This document shows, piece after piece, positions 19,333-29,236 of a DNA stretch of 64,000 nucleotides. This DNA comes from an uncultured Pelagibacteraceae bacterium (GTDB lineage Bacteria > Pseudomonadota > Alphaproteobacteria > Pelagibacterales > Pelagibacteraceae), in NCBI GenBank assembly GCA_902580335.1, contig CACHKE010000002.1:1-64000 (forward strand), written 5' to 3'. Position 1 is the stretch's first letter, and every line of letters begins with the position of its first letter. The notes under the pieces are model-generated. The model searched no databases. It was not told where the DNA came from and saw only the letters and a list, made by a program, of their open reading frames with translations. The translations under genes were made by a program, and so were the position numbers.

Positions 19333-21365
19333 TTAATTCTCTTTTGATATCGTATCCATCCAGGGCTTCTTTTGGTGTCATCATCTAATTCAAAATCTTG
19401 GTTAAAATCGAAATCCTCAAATGTGTCTTTAATTTCCCCAAAATCAGAATTTTTTTCTAAGTTAATTTCCGGAAGCTCATCTACAAATCTAGATGCTATA
19501 CTATCTATCCAATCTCCTTGATAAAATCTATTCATAGAAAATGAGATGATAGCATTACTTTTGGCTCGAGTAATTCCTACATAAGCCAATCTTCTTTCTT
19601 CTTCCAAACCATTCTGGCCTTTCTCTTCTATAGATTTTTGGTGTGGAAATAAACCTTCCTCCCAACCAGGTAAGAAAACCACATCAAACTCTAATCCTTT
19701 AGCTGCATGCATTGTCATCATGTTTATTTTTTCACCCTCCCAATTTTGATCTATTGAAGTCGCAAGTGATACATGATCTAAAAAACTTTCTAAGTTATCA
19801 AATTCTTTCATAGCACTTAGTAATTCTTTAATATTTTCTAGTCGATTTTCATTTTCAAGATCTTTCTTATTTTTTAACATCGCAGAATATCCAGATTCAT
19901 CTAAAAGATTTTGTAATAATTTTACGTGATTAAACTTTTTTATCTTTAAATCATATCTCCATTTAGAAATTAGATCTAAAAATAAATTCAAACCTATTTT
20001 TGCTTTTGGCTTAATCAAATTTTTCTCTATCATTTTTCTTGCAGAGATTTCTAAATTAATTTTATTTTTTTTTGAGTATTCATGGATCATTTTAATTGTG
20101 CTTTCACCTATAGATCTTTTAGGAATATTTACTATTCTTTCAAAAGCCAAATCGTCTTTTTCTTGATAAATTAATCTAAGGTAGGCTACACAGTCTTTAA
20201 TCTCAGCTCTTTCGTAAAATTTAATACCACCTAAAATTCGATAGGGCATACCAATTCTTAAAAATCTTTCCTCAAATTCTCTTGTCTGATAAATAGCTCT
20301 TACCAATATAGCAATATTATTAAGTGAGTATTTTTTTTTTATATTTTCTATTTCATCTGAAACACCGATTGCCTCATCTTTTCCATTTTTAAAACAATTA
20401 AGTTTTATTAGATCACCTTCTTCCATTGTTGATCTCAATGTTTTTTTAACTCTGTTTTGATTATTTGAAATTAAAGACGATGCAACAGCTAAAATATTTT
20501 TTGAAGATCTATAATTTTGCTCTAATCTTATTACTTCTGTGTTTTTATAAATTTTATCAAATTCTAAAAAATTTTTAATTTCAGCTCCTCGCCAACTATA
20601 AATTGATTGATCATCATCTCCAACACAGCAAATATTCTTATGTTTTTCTGCTAATAAATTAAGCCACTGACTTTGAATGAAGTTTGTGTCTTGATATTCA
20701 TCTACAAGTATATATTTAAAATTTTTTGAGTAAATTTTTCTTATATCATCATTATTCTCAAAAATTTTAACAGAATGTAAAAGAAGATCTCCAAAATCAC
20801 AGGCGTTTAATTCAATAAGTTTTTGTTGATAAATTTTGTAAACTGGTAAGATCGTTTTTTCATAAATATCTTTAGAATTTATCTTTACCTCACTTGGATA
20901 AAACCCTTTATTTTTCCACTTGTCTATTATTGCTATAATGAATCTTGGCGATATTTGTTTGACATCAATATTTTCAGCTTTACATATATTTTTAATTAAT
21001 CTTGTTTGATCATCAGTATCAATAATTGTGAAATTTGAATTTAAACTGACTGCTGATGCATGTTTTCTAAGTAATTTAGCACAAATAGAATGGAAAGTTC
21101 CAAGCCATGATAATCCAACCGCTGAAGAACCTAAAATCTTACATACTCTGTTTTGCATTTCATTTGCAGCTTTATTTGTAAACGTGACAGCTAGAATTTG
21201 ATTAGGAAAGGCTTTTTTATTTTTTATTATATGAGCAATCCTGCTTGTCAAAACCTTGGTTTTTCCTGAACCAGCGCCTGCAACGATTAATAAAGGGCCA
21301 TCTAGACACAATACGGCTTTTTTTTGAGCGTCATTTAGATTTTTAAGATAATCAGAGTTTACCAT
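19329..21365 (-). CDS. uvrD: SF1 DNA helicase UvrD/PcrA/Rep family
   Basis: LNDAQKKAV, VAGAGSGKTKVLTSRI, DEYQDTNFIQ, GDDDQSIYSWRGAE, TMHAAKGLEFDVVF. Confidence 0.93.
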   Translation of the reverse strand: MVNSDYLKNLNDAQKKAVLCLDGPLLIVAGAGSGKTKVLTSRIAHIIKNKKAFPNQILAVTFTNKAANEMQNRVCKILGSSAVGLSWLGTFHSICAKLLRKHASAVSLNSNFTIIDTDDQTRLIKNICKAENIDVKQISPRFIIAIIDKWKNKGFYPSEVKINSKDIYEKTILPVYKIYQQKLIELNACDFGDLLLHSVKIFENNDDIRKIYSKNFKYILVDEYQDTNFIQSQWLNLLAEKHKNICCVGDDDQSIYSWRGAEIKNFLEFDKIYKNTEVIRLEQNYRSSKNILAVASSLISNNQNRVKKTLRSTMEEGDLIKLNCFKNGKDEAIGVSDEIENIKKKYSLNNIAILVRAIYQTREFEERFLRIGMPYRILGGIKFYERAEIKDCVAYLRLIYQEKDDLAFERIVNIPKRSIGESTIKMIHEYSKKNKINLEISARKMIEKNLIKPKAKIGLNLFLDLISKWRYDLKIKKFNHVKLLQNLLDESGYSAMLKNKKDLENENRLENIKELLSAMKEFDNLESFLDHVSLATSIDQNWEGEKINMMTMHAAKGLEFDVVFLPGWEEGLFPHQKSIEEKGQNGLEEERRLAYVGITRAKSNAIISFSMNRFYQGDWIDSIASRFVDELPEINLEKNSDFGEIKDTFEDFDFNQDFELDDDTKRSPGWIRYQKRIK

Positions 21366-21396
21366 TTAAATAATTTAATTATAAGTTTCATAATTT

Positions 21397-22968
21397 ATGT
21401 CTAATCAAAATTTATTTAAAAAAAAATTTCAAAAATTAGTATTATCAATAAATAGATTAATAGGAAGTTTTTTTGATAAATTCAAAAGCCCAAATAGGCA
21501 CACACCCTTAAAAAAAAAATTTATTTATTTAGATAATAAATTAGAAAATTTTTTCGATACATTTAGAAGTATTAAGAAATACAATCAGGGCAAGAAAAAG
21601 TTTTATTATCTCAACAATAAGATAGCATTATCAGTTGCACTGATAATTATATTGTCATTAAGTTATTTTTTGATCCCAGTATTTTATAACAAAGAAGAAA
21701 TTAAGATTTTGTTAAAAAAACAAATATCAAATAAATATGAATTAGATATTAGTTTTAATGAAAAAATTAAATATGCATTATTTCCGAAGCCATTTTTTTA
21801 CACAAAAAATTTAGACATAAATCATAAAAATAAAGTCTTGGGCAGTTCTGATTATGTAAAGTTCTATATTTCTTTCAATAATTTTTTTACTTATAAAGAA
21901 CCAAACATTAAAGATATAATATTTCAAAATACAGAGTTTGATATAACTTCAAATGATATTGATTTTTTTAAAAAAACTTTAAACAATACAGAAATTAAAG
22001 ATAAAGTTTTCTTTAAAAAAGTTAAAGTTTTTTTTAAAGATAAAAATGAGGAACTGTTATTTTTATCCAAAATGAAAAAATTAACTTTCTTTTTTGATGA
22101 GAAAAAACAGGAGCAAATATTAAGTACTAAGTTTGAAATTTTTAATACTCCATTTAATTTGAATATAAAGAAAAACAATTATGATAAAAAAAAAAATATA
22201 AAATTATCATCAAAAAAAGTTCGTTTAAATATTGAAACTTTGGTAGAGCATAACAATTCAAACATTGAAGGAGTTTTTGATTTGCAATTTATAAACAAAG
22301 AAAATTTATTTAATTACAAAATTGAGGACAAAACATTAGTTTTTTCATCTGAAGATGAAAATTTTGAGGGTGTGCTGAATTTTAAACCATTTTATTTATC
22401 AACAGATTTAAATTTTAATTACATTAGTCAAAAAAAGATTTTTAATAACGAATCATTAATAATTGATTTATTTGATTCTGAATTGTTAAATAACCCAAAT
22501 TTGAATGCAGTCTTTAATATTAGAATTGATAAAATAGATAAATTTGAATATTTGACAGATTTTATTTTAAGAATTCAATTGGATAATGGAAGAATTTTTA
22601 TGAATAATTTTGATGCACAATGGAATGAGTCAGTAATAATAAGATCGAGAGAAATCGAGTTTTTGAGCGACCAAGAAGAAAAAAAATTAGTTGGAGAAAT
22701 TATATTTTCTTTTGATGATGTAGAAAAATTTTTCAGATATTTCCAAATTAAAAGAAATTATAGAAATGTTTTTGAGGAAATTAAATTAGATTTTGTTTAT
22801 GATTTTATTCAAAACAAAATCACATTAAATAATTTAAAAATTGACGATAAATCAATTAAAAAACTTAATACTTTTATAAATCAATATAACCAAAAAAATA
22901 AAAATTTATTTAATAAAGTAACATTAAGAAATTTTGTTAAAGAATTTTTTCTTACTTATGCTGGATAA
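21397..22968 (+). CDS. AsmA-like membrane-anchored protein
   Basis: TM near residue 75-95 preceded by a long basic N-terminus, then LKKQISNKYELDISFNEKIKYALFPKPFFYTKNLDI resembling the AsmA N-terminal region. Confidence 0.6.
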   Translation: MSNQNLFKKKFQKLVLSINRLIGSFFDKFKSPNRHTPLKKKFIYLDNKLENFFDTFRSIKKYNQGKKKFYYLNNKIALSVALIIILSLSYFLIPVFYNKEEIKILLKKQISNKYELDISFNEKIKYALFPKPFFYTKNLDINHKNKVLGSSDYVKFYISFNNFFTYKEPNIKDIIFQNTEFDITSNDIDFFKKTLNNTEIKDKVFFKKVKVFFKDKNEELLFLSKMKKLTFFFDEKKQEQILSTKFEIFNTPFNLNIKKNNYDKKKNIKLSSKKVRLNIETLVEHNNSNIEGVFDLQFINKENLFNYKIEDKTLVFSSEDENFEGVLNFKPFYLSTDLNFNYISQKKIFNNESLIIDLFDSELLNNPNLNAVFNIRIDKIDKFEYLTDFILRIQLDNGRIFMNNFDAQWNESVIIRSREIEFLSDQEEKKLVGEIIFSFDDVEKFFRYFQIKRNYRNVFEEIKLDFVYDFIQNKITLNNLKIDDKSIKKLNTFINQYNQKNKNLFNKVTLRNFVKEFFLTYAG

Positions 22969-24344
22969 ATCATCTTTTTTGGATTAACAATCTTGTCGTA
23001 GTCTTTTTCAGTTATTAAACCAGATTTTAGAGCTTCATGTTTTAAAGTAGTTTTATTTTTGAGGGCTTTTTTTGCGATTATAGCCGACTTATCGTATCCA
23101 ATATGTGGAGCAAGTGCAGTAACTAACATTAAAGAGTTATCCAAATAATCTTTGATTTTATTTTTATCAGCTTTCAATCCTTTAATACAATAACGTGAAA
23201 AATTTTTTATGCTATCAGCCAGTAGATTAATAGATTGTAAAATATTATGAGCAATCAAAGGCTTAAATACATTTAACTCAAAATGACCGTGTGAACCGGC
23301 CATTGTAATACCATTATGATTACCAATAACTTTAACACAAACCATTGTGACAGCTTCTGATTGAGTAGGATTAACTTTACCTGGCATTATCGATGAACCT
23401 GGTTCATTTGCAGGTAGGATTAATTCTCCATAGCCTGCCCTAGGCCCAGACCCTAAAAATCTGATATCGTTTGCAATTTTCATTAAACTTACTGCTGTCG
23501 TATTTAGTGTACCTGAGAAGTTTACTATTTCATCATGAGCTGCAAGAGCTGCAAATTTATTTTTTGTTGGTTTAAACGGTAAATTAGTTATACTTTTTAT
23601 TTCTCTTATTATTTTTTGATCAAAATTTTTCTTACTGTTTATACCAGTTCCTACAGCAGTACCACCTTGAGCAAGGAAATAAATTTCATCTAAAGCCTTA
23701 GTTACTCTTTTGATGCAATCTTCAATTTGAGATTGATAACCAGAAAATTCTTGGCCTAAAGAAAGCGGTGTTGCATCTTGTAAATGAGTTCTTCCAACTT
23801 TAATTATGTCCCTAAATTGTGAAATTTTTTTTTTAAGTTCTTTATTTAATAATATCAGAGAAGGCATTAATTTTTTTTTTGTTTCAATCGCAATAGCAAT
23901 ATGCATTGCTGTAGGAAATACATCATTTGTAGACTGAGATTTATTTACATGATCATTTGGGTGAACAGGTTTTTTTGAACCTTTTTTACCACCTAAAATT
24001 TCTATAGCTCTATTAGCTATCACCTCATTAACGTTCATGTTGGTTTGAGTTCCTGATCCAGTTTGCCAAACTTTCAAAGGAAAATGATTATCCAATTTTC
24101 CTGAAATGATCTCGTTGGAGGCAGTAATTATTGCTTTTGAAATTTTTGGAGCAATTTGTTTTTCTTTTTGATGTACTTTTGCAGCAGCTTTTTTAATTAT
24201 TGCAATTGATTTTACTAAAATCGGCCTTACTAAAAAATCACCAATATCAAAATATTTCTTTGATCTTTGAGTTGAGGCTCCCCAGTACTTGTCATTAGGA
24301 ACGTTTATTGAACCAATACTGTCAAATTCTTTTCGAAATTTCAT
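22956..24344 (-). CDS. fumC: Class II fumarate hydratase
   Basis: GSSIMPGKVNPTQSEA signature; DSIGSINVPNDKYWGASTQRS N-terminus. Confidence 0.97.
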   Translation of the reverse strand: MKFRKEFDSIGSINVPNDKYWGASTQRSKKYFDIGDFLVRPILVKSIAIIKKAAAKVHQKEKQIAPKISKAIITASNEIISGKLDNHFPLKVWQTGSGTQTNMNVNEVIANRAIEILGGKKGSKKPVHPNDHVNKSQSTNDVFPTAMHIAIAIETKKKLMPSLILLNKELKKKISQFRDIIKVGRTHLQDATPLSLGQEFSGYQSQIEDCIKRVTKALDEIYFLAQGGTAVGTGINSKKNFDQKIIREIKSITNLPFKPTKNKFAALAAHDEIVNFSGTLNTTAVSLMKIANDIRFLGSGPRAGYGELILPANEPGSSIMPGKVNPTQSEAVTMVCVKVIGNHNGITMAGSHGHFELNVFKPLIAHNILQSINLLADSIKNFSRYCIKGLKADKNKIKDYLDNSLMLVTALAPHIGYDKSAIIAKKALKNKTTLKHEALKSGLITEKDYDKIVNPKKMIYPA

Positions 24345-24397
24345 TGATAGTTTATTACTATGTATATATTAAAAATCTAATAACTAACAGGAGCAAA

Positions 24398-24769
24398 ATG
24401 ACAAATTTTGAAAAAGTAGGTAGTTTTATGAAAACTTTTGGTCAGGAGGTTAAATCAAAACCTTCATTAAGCACTGATAAGATAAATAATCTCAGATTGA
24501 GTCTTATAAAAGAGGAACTAGAAGAACTAAATGATGCAATGAAAAAAAAAAATTTACTCGAGATAGCAGATGCGTTGACTGATATTTTATATGTAACTTA
24601 TGGTGCTGGCCACGCTTTTGGAATAAATTTGGATAGATGTTTTGATGAGGTTCAAAGGTCTAATATGAGCAAATTGGGTGCAGATAGCAAACCTATTTAC
24701 AATGAAAATGGAAAAGTGATGAAAGGACCAAATTATTTCAAACCTGACTTAAGTAAGTTTATCAAATAA
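24398..24769 (+). CDS. Phosphoribosyl-ATP pyrophosphohydrolase-like (MazG-superfamily) protein
   Basis: KEELEELNDAMKKKNLLEIADALTDILYVTYGAGHAFGINLD; RBS AGGAG before ATG 24398. ORF track start 24308 is an upstream extension. Confidence 0.8.
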   Translation: MTNFEKVGSFMKTFGQEVKSKPSLSTDKINNLRLSLIKEELEELNDAMKKKNLLEIADALTDILYVTYGAGHAFGINLDRCFDEVQRSNMSKLGADSKPIYNENGKVMKGPNYFKPDLSKFIK

Positions 24770-24773
24770 TTTT

Positions 24774-24896
24774 TTAAAAACCCATATTTGACCAATTGTC
24801 TTTGTCATTATATTTTTTTAGCTCTTTTTTTGAAATAGGTCTAAACAAAATCCAAGCCACTAAAATTACCAAAGAAATAAAAATAAATAATTCCAT
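24774..24896 (-). CDS. Small single-TM protein (40 aa), not in the ORF track
   Basis: Reverse-strand ORF MELFIFISLVILVAWILFRPISKKELKKYNDKDNWSNMGF*: hydrophobic N-terminus and basic tail. Confidence 0.45.
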   Translation of the reverse strand: MELFIFISLVILVAWILFRPISKKELKKYNDKDNWSNMGF

Positions 24897-24939
24897 TTGA
24901 TTATAACTAAATTAATAATATTTTAACACACTGCGACTT

Positions 24940-25215
24940 AAGATCATTTTAAGGGGCGTTCTGTTGCCAGGTGCCCCAAGCCCCGTTTACCTAATTAACA
25001 AAGTTAATTAAGCAGCAAGTGCGTAACTTTCGTTAGCAATTATAATTAGCCCTTCACGGAGGAACAATTCCGAACGAAAGAATAGCCTTTAGTCACTCGT
25101 CGAATCTAGTTCACCCCCATAAGTTGTAAATGGTGGAGGTGGTGGGTACTGCCCCCACGTCCGCAATGGTTATTACGAAATTCGTTTATCGTCATAGTTG
25201 GAAATCCAACTTTAT
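24940..25215 (-). ncRNA. ssrA: Circularly permuted (two-piece) tmRNA, alphaproteobacterial type; ends approximate
   Basis: Minus strand reads CGGACGTGGGGGCAGTACCCACCACCTCCACCA (T-arm, acceptor 3' strand, CCA), a short spacer TTTACAACTTAT, then GGGGGTG, which pairs with CACCTCC with G-U at the third pair. Downstream lies GCTAACGAAAGTTACGCACTTGCTGCTTAA = ANESYALAA*, followed by hairpin TAATTAAC-TTT-GTTAATTA. Confidence 0.93.
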
Positions 25216-25252
25216 TAATATAAAAGGAATTGCAAGAGATTCAATAACATTC

Positions 25253-26200
25253 ATGAAATTAACTATAGAACAACAAGAAGATATCAAAAATCAACAATCA
25301 CAAAGCAATTCAACAAAAAGAGTAACTTCAACTGAATTAGAAAAAATTCTTTATGAGGCGTTGCCCGCTCTTGATCATGGTTTTGTAAGAGTTGTTGATT
25401 ACATGGGAGATGATACTTCAATTGTTCAATCAGCTAGAGTTTCGTATGGCAAAGGGACAAAACAAGTTTCTACAGATGCAGGGTTAATAAAATATTTAAT
25501 GCGTCATTGGCATAGTACGCCATTCGAAATGTGTGAAATAAAATACCATATTAAACTTCCAATTTTTATCGCTCGTCAATGGATTAGACATAGAACTGCA
25601 AATGTTAATGAATATTCTGCAAGGTATTCAATTTTAGATAAAGAATTTTATTTACCAACTCAAGAAAATCTGGCTGCTCAATCAACATCCAATAGACAAG
25701 GCAGAGGTGACGTTTTAGAAGGAGAGCAGGCTAAAGAAGTTTTAGAACTTTTAAAGAATGACGCCGAAAGAACATATTCAAATTATGAAATGATGCTCAA
25801 TGAAAGGTATGACGGATCTACTATAGATGAAAATAAAAAAGGTTTGGCCAGAGAACTTGCAAGAATGAATCTTACATTAAATACTTATACTCAGTGGTAT
25901 TGGAAAACAGATTTATTGAACCTTATGAACTTTTTAAGATTAAGAGCAGACCATCATGCACAATATGAAATTAGAGTTTATGCAGACATAATGTTGGATA
26001 CATTAAAAAAATGGGTTCCAATAACCTATGAGGCTTTCATGGATTACAGAGTTGGTGGAACCGAAGTTTCTGCTAAAGGAAAAATAATTATTCAAAAACT
26101 AATCAAAGGTGAAAACATTTCCATGGAAGACTCTGGTTTATCTAAAAGAGAATGGAATGAACTTATGGAAGCTTTTGATCTTAAAGATAAGCTGATTTAA
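25253..26200 (+). CDS. thyX: FAD-dependent thymidylate synthase ThyX
   Basis: [19 protein letters not shown] (ThyX RHRxxS-type motif). Start set at ATG 25253 because 25130-25252 overlaps the tmRNA. Confidence 0.95.
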   Translation: MKLTIEQQEDIKNQQSQSNSTKRVTSTELEKILYEALPALDHGFVRVVDYMGDDTSIVQSARVSYGKGTKQVSTDAGLIKYLMRHWHSTPFEMCEIKYHIKLPIFIARQWIRHRTANVNEYSARYSILDKEFYLPTQENLAAQSTSNRQGRGDVLEGEQAKEVLELLKNDAERTYSNYEMMLNERYDGSTIDENKKGLARELARMNLTLNTYTQWYWKTDLLNLMNFLRLRADHHAQYEIRVYADIMLDTLKKWVPITYEAFMDYRVGGTEVSAKGKIIIQKLIKGENISMEDSGLSKREWNELMEAFDLKDKLI

Positions 26201-27005
26201 TTTTGTTTGCGAAATTTAGATAAATTTTTGATATCTCATTGTTTGGATTGTCTTCAACAATAGGTTTACCTTTATCACCTGATTTTCCAACTTCAGGATT
26301 GATTGGAATTTCCCCCAAAAATTCTTTATTAAATTCTTCTGCGGTTTTTTTAACCCCGCCTTCCCCAAAAATATTATATCTTTTATTATCGTCTCCCAAA
26401 AAATAACTCATATTATCTACTAAACCTAAAATTTGTACTCTAAGTTTATCAAACATTTTTATTCCTCTTTTTACATCCAATAGAGCAACTTCTTGTGGTG
26501 TTGAAACTATAATTGCACCATCCATCTTAATCTCCTGGGAAAAAGTAAGTTGGGTATCTCCAGTTCCAGGAGGCATATCAACAATTATAAAATCCAAATC
26601 TTTCCAATTAACTTTTTGTGTGAAAGTTCTAATCGCACTTGTAACCATTGGTCCTCGCCAAATCATAGGAGTTTGTTGATCAGTTAAGAAACCTATAGAC
26701 ATACACTGAATATCATACTTGACTATTGGATCTAATTTTTGCCCATCACTTTTAGGTTTTTCATCAATCCCCATCATTTTTGGGATAGATGGACCATAAA
26801 TATCTGCATCTAATAAACCAACTTTACATCCAATAGTTTTTAGAGCCAAAGCTAAGTTTGCAGCAAAAGTGGATTTTCCAACTCCTCCTTTTGCACTTGA
26901 AATCGCAATAGTAAACCTTGTGCCTATAATTGGATTTTTCTCTGGTAATTTTCTACTCATTTTAGCTCTCATTGCGTCACTTAATTCTGGTTTTTCCTTT
27001 GGCAT
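26181..27005 (-). CDS. mrp: Mrp/ApbC/NBP35 family Fe-S carrier ATPase
   Basis: [20 protein letters not shown] deviant Walker [16 protein letters not shown]. Confidence 0.93.
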   Translation of the reverse strand: MPKEKPELSDAMRAKMSRKLPEKNPIIGTRFTIAISSAKGGVGKSTFAANLALALKTIGCKVGLLDADIYGPSIPKMMGIDEKPKSDGQKLDPIVKYDIQCMSIGFLTDQQTPMIWRGPMVTSAIRTFTQKVNWKDLDFIIVDMPPGTGDTQLTFSQEIKMDGAIIVSTPQEVALLDVKRGIKMFDKLRVQILGLVDNMSYFLGDDNKRYNIFGEGGVKKTAEEFNKEFLGEIPINPEVGKSGDKGKPIVEDNPNNEISKIYLNFANKIKSAYL

Positions 27006-27056
27006 AATTAGATCTTAACTTGTTTTTCCATATAAAGACATTATATAGATTGCCAT

Positions 27057-28172
27057 ATGTCAGATGATTTTAGACAAAGTGGTGGAAGTCCTTGGGGAAC
27101 ACCTCCAGGGGGAAGCGGTGGCGGAGGTGGCAATGGCTCAGGTCGAGGCCCAACCCCCCCAGATGTAGATAAAATCATTCGAGAGTTTCAAGAAAAAATA
27201 AAGAAATTTTTACCTGGTGGAAGTTCCTCAGGTGGTAAACAAGCAATTTTAGTTTTAATAATTTTAGGATTTGTTTGGTTGGCTAGCGGACTTTATAGAG
27301 TTTTACCTGATGAACAGGGTGTAGTTTTAAGATTTGGTAAGTTTGTAAAAACAACTCAACCAGGATTAAATTATCATATACCTTTTCCAGTGGAATCTGT
27401 GCTTACCCCAAAAGTTACGAAAGTTAATAGAATTGATATTGGCTTTAGATCTGAAAGAGATAGTGGTTTTACATCTCAAGGTGGAGTGGCTGATGTACCC
27501 CAAGAAAGCTTAATGTTAACAGGAGATGAAAATATTGTTAACATCGATTTCTCAGTTTTCTGGGTAATAAAAGATGCAGGAAACTTTTTATTCAAAATTC
27601 AAGATCCGGAAGGAACAGTTAAAGCAGCAGCAGAAACTGCTATGAGAGAAGTAATAGCAAGATCTGATATTCAGCCTATTTTAACTGAAGGTAGATCAGT
27701 CATAGAGACAGACACTCAAGAAATTATTCAAAAGATTTTAGATGAATACACTAGCGGTATTCAGATAACACAAGTTCAAACACAAAAAGCAGACCCACCT
27801 GATCAGGTAATTGATGCTTTTAGAGATGTACAGGCTGCAAGAGCAGATATGGAAAGATCAAAGAATGAAGCTGAAGCTTATGCAAACGATGTAATCCCAA
27901 GAGCACGTGGGGAAGCAGAAAAAATTTTACAAGCTGCAGAAGCGTATAAAAAAGAAGTTGTAGCAAAAGCTGAAGGTGAAGCCAGCAGATTCTTAGCAAT
28001 TTATAATGAATACAAAAATGCAAAATCTGTAACACAAGAGAGAATGTATTTAGAGACAATGGAAAAGGTTTTAGCTGATATTGATAAAGTAATTATAGAA
28101 AAAAATGCAGGTTCTGGTGTAGTGCCATATTTACCATTACCTGAATTACAAAAAAAGAAAGTGACAAACTAA
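27057..28172 (+). CDS. hflK: FtsH protease activity modulator HflK
   Basis: Gly-rich N-terminus, TM, SPFH/band-7 domain (RVLPDEQGVVLRFGK); followed by hflC. Confidence 0.94.
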   Translation: MSDDFRQSGGSPWGTPPGGSGGGGGNGSGRGPTPPDVDKIIREFQEKIKKFLPGGSSSGGKQAILVLIILGFVWLASGLYRVLPDEQGVVLRFGKFVKTTQPGLNYHIPFPVESVLTPKVTKVNRIDIGFRSERDSGFTSQGGVADVPQESLMLTGDENIVNIDFSVFWVIKDAGNFLFKIQDPEGTVKAAAETAMREVIARSDIQPILTEGRSVIETDTQEIIQKILDEYTSGIQITQVQTQKADPPDQVIDAFRDVQAARADMERSKNEAEAYANDVIPRARGEAEKILQAAEAYKKEVVAKAEGEASRFLAIYNEYKNAKSVTQERMYLETMEKVLADIDKVIIEKNAGSGVVPYLPLPELQKKKVTN

Positions 28173-28173
28173 T

Positions 28174-29043
28174 ATGAACGCTGGAAAAATTACCGCTGGA
28201 ATTATAGTTCTTTTAGCAGCAATCGCATTCTTTTCAATCTTTATAGTTAAAGAAGTTAATCAGGCAATTGTTCTACAATTTGGTGATCCAAAAAGAATAA
28301 TTTTAAAACCAGGATTAAACTTTAAACTACCTTTTATTCAAAACGTTGTATTTTTAGATAAAAGAATTCTTAATTTAGATACACCACCAGAAGAAGTGAT
28401 CGCCTCAGATCAAAAGAGATTGATAGTTGATGCTTTCGCGAGATTCCAAATAGTTGATCCCCTAAAGTTTTATATTTCAGTTGGGAACGAGAGAGTTGCA
28501 AGATCTAGATTAGCAACGATTATTAATTCAAGAATTAGGAACGTTTTAGGACAACAAGAACTTCAAACACTTCTTTCAGAAGACAGAACTAAACAAATGG
28601 CATTAATTCAAGAGGGTGTAAATAATGAGGCTGAAAATTTTGGTATAAAAATAGTCGATGTTAGAATTAAAAGAGCAGATCTTCCCCAAGCAAACAGTGA
28701 CGCGATATTTAGAAGAATGCAAACTGAAAGGGAGAGAGAAGCGAAAGAATTTAGAGCAAGAGGAGCTGAAATGGCAGTAACAATTACATCGACTGCTGAT
28801 AAAGAAGTTACTGTTATTTTAGCTGAGGCTCAAAAAAAATCAGAAATTATGAAAGGTGAAGGAGATGGTAAAAGAAATAATATTTTTGCTGCAGCATTTG
28901 GACAAGACCCAGAATTCTTTGCATTTTATAGAGCAATGCAAGCTTATGAAAAAGCTTTAATAGGTGGAGAAACATCTCTAATTCTATCTCCAGACAGTGA
29001 ATTCTTTAAATTTTTTGGAAATATAAAACAACAATCAGAGTAA
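28174..29043 (+). CDS. hflC: FtsH protease activity modulator HflC
   Basis: SPFH domain, FIVKEVNQAIVLQFGDPKRII; pairs with hflK. Confidence 0.94.
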   Translation: MNAGKITAGIIVLLAAIAFFSIFIVKEVNQAIVLQFGDPKRIILKPGLNFKLPFIQNVVFLDKRILNLDTPPEEVIASDQKRLIVDAFARFQIVDPLKFYISVGNERVARSRLATIINSRIRNVLGQQELQTLLSEDRTKQMALIQEGVNNEAENFGIKIVDVRIKRADLPQANSDAIFRRMQTEREREAKEFRARGAEMAVTITSTADKEVTVILAEAQKKSEIMKGEGDGKRNNIFAAAFGQDPEFFAFYRAMQAYEKALIGGETSLILSPDSEFFKFFGNIKQQSE

Positions 29044-29049
29044 AATTTG

Positions 29050-29235
29050 ATGAAAGAATTGATCATTGCATTTGGTCTATTCTTTTTTATTGAGGGAATT
29101 TTATATGCCTTATTTCCATCAAAAATGAAGAATATGTTAAAAAAGCTTGAGTTAATCAAAGATAGTCAATTACGTACTGGTGGATTAATTTTTGCTTTAA
29201 TAGGATTTATAATTATTTATTACGCTAAAAATTAA
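29050..29235 (+). CDS. DUF2065 (YjeT-like) small membrane protein
   Basis: 61-62 aa, two TM; typical location between hflC and degP. Confidence 0.8.
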   Translation: MKELIIAFGLFFFIEGILYALFPSKMKNMLKKLELIKDSQLRTGGLIFALIGFIIIYYAKN

Positions 29236-29236
29236 A

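Noticed and set aside
24308-24397. N-terminal extension of the MazG-like gene
   Set aside because: Overlaps the fumC start on the opposite strand; a good RBS precedes ATG 24398.
25130-25252. N-terminal extension of thyX in the ORF track ([27 protein letters not shown]...)
   Set aside because: It is the antisense of the tmRNA T-arm and acceptor stem; ThyX proper starts at ATG 25253.
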